From JAVKSM01 sp039583705 (GTDB lineage Bacteria > Actinomycetota > Actinomycetes > Mycobacteriales > Pseudonocardiaceae): a stretch of DNA of 15,636 nucleotides. The position numbers were made by a program, and so were the translations under genes. Each line of letters opens with the position of its first letter. The first letter of the stretch is position 1. The DNA lies in contig JAVKSM010000079.1 in assembly GCA_039583705.1 (NCBI GenBank), positions 1 through 15,636 of the forward strand. The letters are read 5' to 3'. This document shows, one piece after another, positions 6,551 through 13,265 of this stretch. The notes beneath the pieces are model-generated. The model ran no database searches, was not told the origin of the DNA, and saw nothing but the letters and a program-made list of their open reading frames with translations.

Positions 6551-7723
6551 TCAGGAGACGCCGAGCTTCTCGGCGGCCATCCCGGTACCCCGGACCCGGC
6601 TCGCGATCTTCTGGAACGCGACGTCGCGGGCGTAGTCGGGCGATCCGTGGTTGGGCTTCTCGTCGATGCTGAAGGGCGAGAAGCCGCAGTCGTCGGTCGA
6701 GCCCAGTTGCTCCTTCGGGATGAAGCTGGCGGCCCGCACCAACTGGTCCCGGACCTCCTCGGCGCTCTCCACCCGCGGGTTGCCTGGGTTGATCACGCCG
6801 ATGTAGGCCATCTGCGTGACCCCGTCCGCGTCCTCTCGCAGGTGCTCCGCGATGGCGCGGTAGACCGGGTCCTTGTCCCGCTCGCTCTTCACCTGGATCA
6901 GGAAGTAGCCGGCGTTCATCCGGAACATGCTCGGGAGCAGGTTGTGGTACGGGACATCTGCGCTGTGGACCGAGTCGCGGTCACCACCCGGGCAGGTGTG
7001 GATGCCGATGGTGGTCCGCTCCTCGGGCGTGAATCGGTCGAGCACCCGGTTGTTGAGCTCGATGAAGTGCGGCAGCAGGCCGGCTCCGGTCCACGGGTTG
7101 CGCGGGTCGGCCCTGGTGGCCAGTCGGCCCTCGGTGAAGTCGATCGACACGTGGGGGGCGCCCGCCTCGAAGGCGAGCCGGATGTCCTTCTCGCACTCGT
7201 CGACGATGTCGGACTCGAACTGCTCCCGGGAGTAGTCCGGGATCTCCTCCCGCAAAGGGTACAGCAGGGCGAGCATGGAGGGCGCAATGACGGCCTGCTT
7301 CAGAGGCCGGTTCGCGATGGCGACCGACTTCTTCAGCGTCTCGGCGGCATAGGTCTTGTACCGGAAGGGACCACCGGTCAGTCGGGGCAACTGACGGCCG
7401 TGCCCGTCGGCAAAGATCGCGAAGAACTGGCCACCCTCACCGGAGAGGTGGTCGGCGAGCCCGGTACCGGCCAGCGTGTCCGTGATCGGATAGGTGGCGA
7501 AGCTCGACCGCCGCCGCTCACCGTCGGAGATGATCGGAGCCCCGGTGGCTTCCCCGCGCTCGATCGAGTCGCGGACCGCCTCGTCCTGCTCGGCCTCCAA
7601 CTGCTCCTTGCCGATCTTTCCGGCGTCGTAGTCGGCGTACGCGGCCTGGAGTCTGGACGGCCGGGGCAGCGAACCGACCGGCTCGGTGGGAATGCCGGTG
7701 AGTGACCTCGGGTCGTAACTCAT
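6551..7723 (-). CDS. Cobalamin-independent methionine synthase family methyltransferase (MetE C-terminal-domain type)
   Basis: This is a single-domain, 390-residue member of the MetE/UROD-like barrel family, about half the length of canonical MetE. An N-terminal PVGSLPRP is followed by ISDGERRR. The zinc-site His-x-Cys is GIHTCPGG (His242, Cys244), and the distal Cys is in DDCGFSPF (Cys346). The segment aligned with MetE's I-E-T-S-R zinc-ligand glutamate seems to read I-Q-V-K-S-E-R, so that ligand may be changed. Proteins of this size are annotated as methionine synthase II, but the family also includes thiol alkyltransferases such as epoxyalkane:CoM transferase, so the methyl donor and acceptor are open. 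The ATG at 7723 follows a GGAGAAGG site. It lies 23 bases after the TetR stop and 62 bases before the ligase gene, implying one transcript. Confidence 0.87.
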   Translation of the reverse strand: MSYDPRSLTGIPTEPVGSLPRPSRLQAAYADYDAGKIGKEQLEAEQDEAVRDSIERGEATGAPIISDGERRRSSFATYPITDTLAGTGLADHLSGEGGQFFAIFADGHGRQLPRLTGGPFRYKTYAAETLKKSVAIANRPLKQAVIAPSMLALLYPLREEIPDYSREQFESDIVDECEKDIRLAFEAGAPHVSIDFTEGRLATRADPRNPWTGAGLLPHFIELNNRVLDRFTPEERTTIGIHTCPGGDRDSVHSADVPYHNLLPSMFRMNAGYFLIQVKSERDKDPVYRAIAEHLREDADGVTQMAYIGVINPGNPRVESAEEVRDQLVRAASFIPKEQLGSTDDCGFSPFSIDEKPNHGSPDYARDVAFQKIASRVRGTGMAAEKLGVS

Positions 7724-7746
7724 GTCGTACCTTCTCCCGTCGCTGG

Positions 7747-8352
7747 TCAGACCTGGATGCCGTGATGACGGAGCAGCAGCTCACCGAGCTCGCGGGCCCG
7801 GGCCGCGGCCTTCACGTCGCCCTCCGCGGCAGCCATGATCGAACCCTTCATGAGGATGTGCCACTGCCGGGCGAACGCGTCCGCGTCCGCTACTCCAGCC
7901 TCGGCCGCGAGTTCACAGAGGAAACCGCGGATGTTTGCCAGGTGCTGCACGGTCGCCTGCCGTACCCGGCTTCCGCTGTCGCTGATCTCGGTCATGACGT
8001 TCAGGAAGGAACAGCCCTCGAACCCGACCTCCTCGAACCACTCCGAGAACACCTCGAAGACGGCGAGCAGCCGTTGCGCGGGACTTTCTCCGCGACGCGT
8101 CGACTCCGGCTGCAGCCAGCCCCGGACCCAGAGCTCTTCGCGACGTTTCAGAAATGCCAGGATCAGGTCGTCCTTGGAAGAGAAGTGCCGGTACAGCGTC
8201 ATCTTCGCGACGCCGGCCCGGTTGATGATGGTGTCGATCCCGACGGCCCGGGTACCGTGCTGGCTGAACAGTTCATAGGCCGCCCGCAGGACGCGCTCAC
8301 GGCCGCCCGTTTCCGGGAGGCGGCCGTTCCCGTCGTCCGTTCCCTGGCCCAT
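7747..8352 (-). CDS. TetR/AcrR-family transcriptional regulator
   Basis: This is a 201-residue one-component regulator. The N-terminal TetR helix-turn-helix runs from RERVLRAAYELFSQHG through GIDTIINRAGVAKMTLY to RHFSSKDDLI (about 17-65). The C-terminal ligand-binding and dimerisation part contains a GCSFLNVMTE segment and FARQWHILMKG, as in TetR_C members related to the LmrA/YxaF type. The ATG at 8352 has GCGAGG 9 bases upstream and places the HTH at the normal distance from the N-terminus, so longer readings to 8661 are rejected. It is first in a probable operon with the MetE-like and GS-like genes, and divergent from the amidase effector gene. It probably represses its own operon; the inducer may be a substrate of those enzymes. 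Confidence 0.92.
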   Translation of the reverse strand: MGQGTDDGNGRLPETGGRERVLRAAYELFSQHGTRAVGIDTIINRAGVAKMTLYRHFSSKDDLILAFLKRREELWVRGWLQPESTRRGESPAQRLLAVFEVFSEWFEEVGFEGCSFLNVMTEISDSGSRVRQATVQHLANIRGFLCELAAEAGVADADAFARQWHILMKGSIMAAAEGDVKAAARARELGELLLRHHGIQV

Positions 8353-8378
8353 GACCACCAACCTCGCGAGAGGACCCA

Positions 8379-8394
8379 GCTGAATCGTACCAGC
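8379..8394. promoter_or_regulatory. Candidate -10 box and small dyad upstream of tetR
   Basis: On the minus strand TACGAT (8384-8389) is a good -10-like hexamer 31 bases before the TetR start. It is embedded in the dyad GCTG-N8-CAGC (8379-8394), a plausible autorepressor site. No convincing -35 is seen. The whole 187-base divergent spacer (8353-8539) must hold the promoters of both directions. Confidence 0.35.
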
Positions 8395-8539
8395 GCTCCG
8401 TCCCGAAGGTGCGTGACAGCGGGGTGGGTGGTTACGTACCCTCGCAGGGGAGAGCACGCACCGGGGGGTGCACTGTGGCGCATGATCGCAACGACCGCGT
8501 CCTTGATCGCGGGCAAGCCACGGGTGGGGCGCAGGCCCC

Positions 8540-9799
8540 ATGGTGAGCTTCAGTGAGCTCAGGGATGCTCGCCCGAGCTTGTGGCAGCCAGCGGCCGACG
8601 ATTGGGCGACGGCCGCCAAGCACGCCGCGAACTGTGCCATCGAGATCCGTGACCAGGGCAAGGGGCCGCTGGCTCAGCACTGGGAGGATCGGCTCGGGGC
8701 GGTCGTCGGGAACAAGTTGGCGACGCTGGCGAACTGGTTCGAGGCCGCCTTCGACGAGATGCGTGCTGTGGTGATGATCCTCGATGGATTGGCCGAATCG
8801 GTCGAACTGGCCCAGAGCACCCTGCAAGACGCCATCAGCGAAGCGCAGCACCATCAGTTGACCATCCTCGACGACGGCGTCATCTACTATTCCGGCGAGC
8901 CCACCAGCGTGCCCTCCGACACCGGGCGCGCCATCGACCAGGTCCAGGAACTGGTCAACCAGGCACTGCGGGCCGCGACCCAGGCCGATGAGCTGGCCGC
9001 GACCGCGTTGGGTCGGCTCGCGCTCTCGGTCGCGGTGGGCGACCCGACGACGGCCGTGCAGGTGATCCAGGTGCAGGCATCGCAGGACCAGATGGACATG
9101 CTCGCCGGGGACATCCCCACCGGGGCCGATGCCGCGACGGTCGCCGCTTGGTGGAACTCGCTCACCGACAAACAACGCCAGGATCTCGAGTTGACCGAAC
9201 CGGTGGCCCTGGCCGGCCTGAACGGCATCCCCGAGGAGGTGAAGGCGATGCTGCGCGGGGATGGCAAGTACGACCGGGTGAAGCTCATCCAGTTCGCCCT
9301 CGACCACTGGAACGACGGCAGCATAGACGCGTTCGACAACAACTGCACGATGTTCGTGTCCGAAGCGATGAAAGCCGCCGGCATCCGTGAGAAGAACAAC
9401 GGTTGGGGCACGTTCGACGACAACAATTGGGTCGAGGGCCTCCAGACCGGATGGAAATGGCTAGATCAGAAAGACTACAGCCACTCCGCGAGCTGGGTGC
9501 AGGCCCAGAAGCTGCATGACTTCCTGGTCCGGAACGGTAGCCAGGAGATCCCGCTTGACCAGGTACGGCCCGGCGATGTCATCTTCTTCGAGCAGGACTC
9601 ACCCAACCCGGACATCAACCAGGGCGAGATCCACCATGCCGCGATCGTCACGGCCGTCATGCCGGACGGAGACATCCGCTACACCCAACACACCGATGAC
9701 CTGAAAAACCTCAGCCTCACCGGCCGAGCCCTGCACGAGGTCACAGCCGAAGGCAACCAGAAGGTGATCGCCGTACGGATCACCCCTCACTGGTACTGA
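8540..9799 (+). CDS. Putative type VII-exported effector: WXG-like N-terminus plus C-terminal Amidase_6 domain
   Basis: This is a 419-residue protein of two parts with no classical signal peptide. Residues 1-150 are helical and rich in Ala, Leu and Trp (SLWQPAADDW, HWEDRLG, ANWFEAAFDEM), as in the N-terminal domains of actinobacterial WXG/ESX-linked toxins. Around 204-236 is the linker WWNSLTDKQRQDL followed by LAGLNGIPEEV, a motif common before effector domains in actinomycetes. The C-terminal half matches Amidase_6 (papain/NlpC-like fold): NCTMFVSEAMKAAG with catalytic Cys269, the GDVIFF strand, IHHAAIVTAV with His365/366, and TQHTDDLKNLSL. Likely chemistry is hydrolysis of a peptidoglycan or other amide bond outside the cytoplasm. 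The start at ATG 8540 has only a weak upstream GGTGGGG; GTG 8543 is possible. It is 20 bases from the next gene. Confidence 0.85.
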   Translation: MVSFSELRDARPSLWQPAADDWATAAKHAANCAIEIRDQGKGPLAQHWEDRLGAVVGNKLATLANWFEAAFDEMRAVVMILDGLAESVELAQSTLQDAISEAQHHQLTILDDGVIYYSGEPTSVPSDTGRAIDQVQELVNQALRAATQADELAATALGRLALSVAVGDPTTAVQVIQVQASQDQMDMLAGDIPTGADAATVAAWWNSLTDKQRQDLELTEPVALAGLNGIPEEVKAMLRGDGKYDRVKLIQFALDHWNDGSIDAFDNNCTMFVSEAMKAAGIREKNNGWGTFDDNNWVEGLQTGWKWLDQKDYSHSASWVQAQKLHDFLVRNGSQEIPLDQVRPGDVIFFEQDSPNPDINQGEIHHAAIVTAVMPDGDIRYTQHTDDLKNLSLTGRALHEVTAEGNQKVIAVRITPHWY

Positions 9800-9819
9800 C
9801 TCGCCACGAAGGTGACTGG

Positions 9820-10131
9820 ATGGACATCGACATCGACCCCGCGGCGGTTCACGCCGTCGGCGACAGCGTGGCCGCGCTCGCGCGACAAGCTTCCACCAGG
9901 GTCGCCCATTGCTTGGACACCACCACGGTGGCGGCCAACGCCCACCCCGGATGGCGGGTCTCCGGAGCCGCGCTGAGCTGCCAGAACGCCTGGGAGGTCC
10001 ACCTTGGCCACCTGGTCAGCGAGATCGGCTCTATCGCCCAGATGATCCACGCCGCGGCCAGCGCCATCCAACAAGCCGATGCCGAAGCGGTCCGCCGACT
10101 CCATGAAGCGCTCACCGAGCTGTCCCACTGA
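9820..10131 (+). CDS. Small WXG100/EspC-like protein
   Basis: This 103-residue, mostly helical protein has no signal peptide. It begins with an IDPAAVHAVGDSVAALA helix, has a central turn at HPGWRVSGAAL, and a second long helix ending at ADAEAVRRLHEAL. Helix-turn-helix hairpins of about 100 residues with a central W-containing turn are typical of WXG100/EspC-type ESX proteins, although the exact W-x-G is W-R-V here and no clear YxxxD/E export signal is seen. It is likely a partner or chaperone of the upstream amidase protein. It sits 20 bases after that gene with a GAAGGTG ribosome-binding site, and its TGA overlaps the next ATG (TGATG, 10129-10133). Confidence 0.72.
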   Translation: MDIDIDPAAVHAVGDSVAALARQASTRVAHCLDTTTVAANAHPGWRVSGAALSCQNAWEVHLGHLVSEIGSIAQMIHAAASAIQQADAEAVRRLHEALTELSH

Positions 10132-10676
10132 TGCCCCACCTGCTGAACCGTTGGCACCTGCCCGCGGCGTTCGCTCCGCTCGTTGTCGGGGTAGTCCTGG
10201 CCACCGTCGCGGCCAACGTACAAGATACGTTCCTCACCCGCCGCACCCGCACCTGCAACGGCCTGCTCCCGATGCCGGCGTCTGGCTTCGTATTCGCGTG
10301 GGCCGGCAGCATCCTCGGGCTCGCCGCGCTCGCGCTGGTGGCGCTGCTCCTCCACCACCGCGGAGTCCTCGGCATCTGGAGCCGATTCGCAACGGCGCTG
10401 CTCGGCGTGGCCGTCCTCGTGCTCCTCTTCGAAAGCCTCGTGCTGCGCAGCACCTTTGGGTGGGCCGGCAGCATCCTCGGGCTCGCCGCGCTCGCGCTGG
10501 TGGCACTGCTGCTCCGGCGGGAGCGACGCAGGCTGCGCCAGGAAGTCCTCGGTGTCTGGAGCCGATTCGCAACGGCGCTGCTCGGCGTGGCCGTCGTCGC
10601 TTTCCTCTTCGAGGTCGTGGTGCTGTACACCACCTATCGGGAGGCCGCCCCGATACCCATCCTGTGCAGCGGCTGA
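10131..10676 (+). CDS. Duplicated-hairpin membrane protein, candidate immunity protein
   Basis: The 181-residue integral membrane protein has an N-terminal helix (about 12-30), then two near-identical helix-pair modules. Module A starts at WAGSILGLAALALVALLL near residue 57 and continues through IWSRFATALLGVAVLVLLF. Module B repeats this about 54 residues later, with an added six-residue basic loop before VLGVWSRF. I recognise no named family. It is translationally coupled to the WXG-like gene (TGATG), so it belongs to the amidase module. In effector operons this position usually holds the immunity gene, and a membrane protein would suit an effector acting on the wall, but that role is inference. 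A transport or anchoring role is an alternative. Confidence 0.7.
   Translation: MPHLLNRWHLPAAFAPLVVGVVLATVAANVQDTFLTRRTRTCNGLLPMPASGFVFAWAGSILGLAALALVALLLHHRGVLGIWSRFATALLGVAVLVLLFESLVLRSTFGWAGSILGLAALALVALLLRRERRRLRQEVLGVWSRFATALLGVAVVAFLFEVVVLYTTYREAAPIPILCSG
10298..10595 (+). repeat. Internal tandem duplication in the membrane-protein gene
   Basis: Bases 10298-10342 are identical to 10460-10504 (45 of 45). Bases 10375-10415 are identical to 10555-10595 (41 of 41). The offset changes from 162 to 180 because copy B carries 18 extra bases in frame. Identity at synonymous positions shows a recent duplication or ongoing gene conversion. Confidence 0.93.
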
Positions 10677-10691
10677 ATGAGATCATGCCGT

Positions 10692-10706
10692 GGCGGAACA
10701 TCCGCC
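10692..10706. terminator. Short hairpin after the membrane-protein gene
   Basis: GGCGGA-ACA-TCCGCC forms a perfect 6-bp stem with a 3-base loop, 15 bases after the stop at 10676. It lies in the 97-base spacer to the opposing ahcY gene. No T tract follows, so this is only a candidate terminator. Confidence 0.4.
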
Positions 10707-10749
10707 GGCCGCGTTGCCCAGGCGCGGGACACCCGCACCCGGGTTCGGC

Positions 10750-10780
10750 GGTCAGTACGGGGTCAGTACCTGGTCAGTAC
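10750..10780. repeat. Three GGTCAGTAC repeats phased at 11 bp
   Basis: GGTCAGTAC occurs at 10750-10758, 10761-10769 and 10772-10780, exactly 11 bases apart, so about one helical turn each. The third copy overlaps the ahcY stop codon (10774-10776). The set could be a binding array or the product of slipped replication. Confidence 0.8.
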
Positions 10781-12246
10781 CGGTAGTAGTCGGACTTGTA
10801 GGGGCCGCCAACGGGCACCCCGATGTAGCGGGCCTGCTCGGGCGTCAGCTCGGTCAGCCGCACGTCCAAGGCGTCCAGGTGCAGCCGGGCCACCTTCTCG
10901 TCGAGTTCCTTGGGCAGCGTGTAGACACCGAGCGGGTAGGACTCGGCGCGGCTGAACAGCTCGATCTGGGCGATCACCTGGTTGGTGAACGAGTTGGACA
11001 TCACGAAGCTCGGGTGCCCGGTGGCGTTGCCGAGGTTCAGCAGCCTGCCCTCGGACAGCACGATCACCGTGTGACCGTCCGGGAAGCGCCACTCGTCGAC
11101 CTGCGGCTTGATCGTGGTGCGCTCGATGCCGGGCGTGGCGGCCAGCCCGGCCAGGTCGATCTCGTTGTCGAAGTGTCCGATGTTGCCCACGATCGCCTGG
11201 TGCTTCATCGCCGCCATGTGCCCGACGGTGATGACGTTCTTGTTGCCGGTGGCGGTGATGAACATGTCCGCGGTGCCCACCACGTCGGAGACGCGGGCCA
11301 CCTGGTAACCGTCCATCGCCGCCTGCAGGGCGCAGATCGGGTCGATCTCGGTGACCACGACCCGGGCTCCCTGGCCGGCGAGCGAGGACACGCAGCCCTT
11401 GCCCACGTCGCCATATCCCAGGACGACCGCGACCTTGCCGCCGATGAGCACGTCGGTGGCCCGGTTGATGCCGTCGACCAACGAGTGCCGGCAGCCGTAG
11501 CGGTTGTCGAACTTGGACTTGGTCACCGAGTCGTTGACGTTGATCGCGGGGAACAACAGCGTGCCGGTGCGCTGCATCTCGTAGAGCCGGTGCACTCCGG
11601 TCGTCGTCTCCTCGGTGACGCCCCGGATTCCGGCGGCCAGCGTGGTCCAGCGGTTCGGGTCGTGGCTCAGGGAGCGGGTCAGCAGCCGCAGGACGACCGC
11701 CTCCTCCTCGGACTCCGCGGTGTCCTCGTCCGGCACCACGCCGGCCTTCTCGTACTCCACGCCCTTGTGCACCAGCAGGGTCGCGTCACCGCCGTCGTCG
11801 AGGATCATGTTCGGGCCACTGACGCCGCCCGGCGCGGCGTCCGGCCAGCACAGCGCCGCCTCTGTGCACTGCCAGTACTCCTCGAGCGTCTCGCCCTTCC
11901 AGGCGAACACCGGGACCCCGGCCGGAGCCGCAGCGGTGCCCGTCGGGCCCACCGCCACCGCGGCGGCGGCGTGGTCCTGGGTCGAGAAGATGTTGCACGA
12001 TGCCCACCGGACTTCGGCTCCGAGCGCGACGAGGGTCTCGATGAGCACCGCGGTCTGCACGGTCATGTGCAGCGAGCCGGTGACACGCGCGCCACGCAGC
12101 GGTTTCGTGTCGGCGTACTCCGCCCGGGTGGCCATCAACCCGGGCATCTCGTGCTCGGCGAGCCGGATCTCATTGCGCCCGTACTCGGCGAGCGCGAGGT
12201 CGGCGACGGCGAGGTCGAGACCGCCGATCGTCTGTCGTCGTGGCAT
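10774..12246 (-). CDS. ahcY: S-adenosyl-L-homocysteine hydrolase
   Basis: AhcY splits S-adenosylhomocysteine, the product and inhibitor of SAM-dependent methylation, into homocysteine and adenosine. The 490-residue protein carries the known motifs in order: GSLHMTVQTAVLIETL, CNIFSTQDHAAAA, TEETTTGVHRLY, NVNDSVTKSKFDN (substrate Lys/Asp/Asn), the NAD-binding GYGDVGKGC, GNIGHFDNEID and the C-terminal K-x-D-Y-Y-R-Y, which reaches into the neighbouring subunit. It includes the insertion between the catalytic segments (SGPNMILDDGGDATLL region) found in the longer bacterial form. The usual PFKPDHYRY ending reads PYKSDYYRY, keeping the functional Lys and Tyr. The ATG at 12246 is chosen because it begins 7 bases after the adoK stop and restores the family N-terminus. 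It is the last gene of the SAM-cycle operon. Confidence 0.97.
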   Translation of the reverse strand: MPRRQTIGGLDLAVADLALAEYGRNEIRLAEHEMPGLMATRAEYADTKPLRGARVTGSLHMTVQTAVLIETLVALGAEVRWASCNIFSTQDHAAAAVAVGPTGTAAAPAGVPVFAWKGETLEEYWQCTEAALCWPDAAPGGVSGPNMILDDGGDATLLVHKGVEYEKAGVVPDEDTAESEEEAVVLRLLTRSLSHDPNRWTTLAAGIRGVTEETTTGVHRLYEMQRTGTLLFPAINVNDSVTKSKFDNRYGCRHSLVDGINRATDVLIGGKVAVVLGYGDVGKGCVSSLAGQGARVVVTEIDPICALQAAMDGYQVARVSDVVGTADMFITATGNKNVITVGHMAAMKHQAIVGNIGHFDNEIDLAGLAATPGIERTTIKPQVDEWRFPDGHTVIVLSEGRLLNLGNATGHPSFVMSNSFTNQVIAQIELFSRAESYPLGVYTLPKELDEKVARLHLDALDVRLTELTPEQARYIGVPVGGPYKSDYYRY

Positions 12247-12253
12247 GTCCTGC

Positions 12254-13255
12254 TCAGCCCCCTTGTCGTGGTTGGAGTCGTGGTCGGATGTGTGCGGCCA
12301 CCTCCGCGGCGGCCCGCGACCCGTAGGTCTCGGAGAACCGCTCGAGGAACCCGGACGGCTCGAATGCATACTCCTGGGTGCCGACGGTCTCGATCGCCAG
12401 GGTGGCCAGCGCGGCGCCCAGCTGGGCCGACCGCTCGTCGCCCAGCTGCCAGACGGTTCCGGCGAGGAAGCCGGCCCGGAACGCGTCGCCGACCCCTGTC
12501 GGATCGGCGACGGACCGGGCGGGAACCACCGGCACCGTCACCGACGGCTCGCCGGCGCGCTCGACGAGAGCGCCTTTCTCGCTCATCGTCGTCACCGAGG
12601 TCCCCACCCGCCGCCGGATCTCCTCGTCCGACCATCCGGTCTTGTGCTCCAGCAGGCGCCGCTCGTATGAGTTGGTGAACAGGTAGGTCGCACCGTCCAC
12701 GAGGGACCGGATCTCCTCCCCGTCCAGCCGGGCGAGCTGCTGGGACGGGTCCGCCGCGAACGGGTAGCCCCGCTGCCGGCACTCGTCGGCGTGTCGCAGC
12801 ATGGCGACCGGGTCGTTCGGGCTGACCACGACGACGTCGAGGTGCTCCAGCCCGGTCACCACCGGCGCCAGCTCGATCTCCCGGGCATCCGCCATTGCCC
12901 CGGCGTAGAACGAGGCGATCTGGTTCTGGTCCGCGTCGGTGGTGCAGAGGAACCGGGCGGTGTGCCGGTTCTCGGACACCCGCACTCCGGAGGTGCGCAC
13001 ACCGTGCCGCTCCAGCCACGCGCGGTATTCGGCGAAGTCGCTGCCGACGCCGCCGACCAGGACCGGTGCCAGGCCGAGGCGGCCCAGCCCGAAGGAGATG
13101 TTCGCCGCCACGCCGCCCCGGCGAATCTCCAGCTCGTCCACCAGGAAGGACAGCGAGACACGGTCCAGCTCCCCGTCGACGAGCTGATCGCGGAACCGGC
13201 CCGGGAAGACCATCAGGTAGTCGGTCGCGATCGATCCGGTGACCACGATGCTCAT
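12254..13255 (-). CDS. adoK: Adenosine kinase (PfkB family, mycobacterial AdoK type)
   Basis: This is a 333-residue PfkB-family sugar/nucleoside kinase. The N-terminal VTGSIATDYLMVFPGRF and the internal SLSFLVDELEIRRGGVAAN, AADPSQQLARL and TNSYE segments closely match the Mycobacterium tuberculosis adenosine kinase Rv2202c as I recall it. The DPTGVGDAFRAGFL motif carries the catalytic Asp and anion hole. The enzyme turns adenosine released by AhcY into AMP, which pulls the reversible AhcY reaction forward. It starts at ATG 13255, 10 bases after the metK stop, with GAGGA 7 bases upstream, and ends 7 bases before ahcY. Substrate specificity for adenosine rests on family resemblance plus the metK/ahcY context; another ribokinase-type substrate is less likely. 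Confidence 0.93.
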   Translation of the reverse strand: MSIVVTGSIATDYLMVFPGRFRDQLVDGELDRVSLSFLVDELEIRRGGVAANISFGLGRLGLAPVLVGGVGSDFAEYRAWLERHGVRTSGVRVSENRHTARFLCTTDADQNQIASFYAGAMADAREIELAPVVTGLEHLDVVVVSPNDPVAMLRHADECRQRGYPFAADPSQQLARLDGEEIRSLVDGATYLFTNSYERRLLEHKTGWSDEEIRRRVGTSVTTMSEKGALVERAGEPSVTVPVVPARSVADPTGVGDAFRAGFLAGTVWQLGDERSAQLGAALATLAIETVGTQEYAFEPSGFLERFSETYGSRAAAEVAAHIRPRLQPRQGG

Positions 13256-13265
13256 GGCGCCGTCC

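Noticed and set aside
5274..7705. Plus-strand open frames of 388 and 352 codons opposite the ligase and MetE-like genes
   Set aside because: They are antisense shadows with Val/Gly/Arg-rich unstructured translations and no family signature.
8353..8661. N-terminal extension of the TetR protein
   Set aside because: The extra translation is Pro/Arg/Cys-rich with no homology feel, overlaps the divergent effector gene, and would move the HTH far from the N-terminus.
10690..12678. Long plus-strand open frame of 662 codons
   Set aside because: It lies opposite ahcY and adoK, has low-complexity shadow composition, and shows no recognisable motif. The minus-strand enzymes explain the region.
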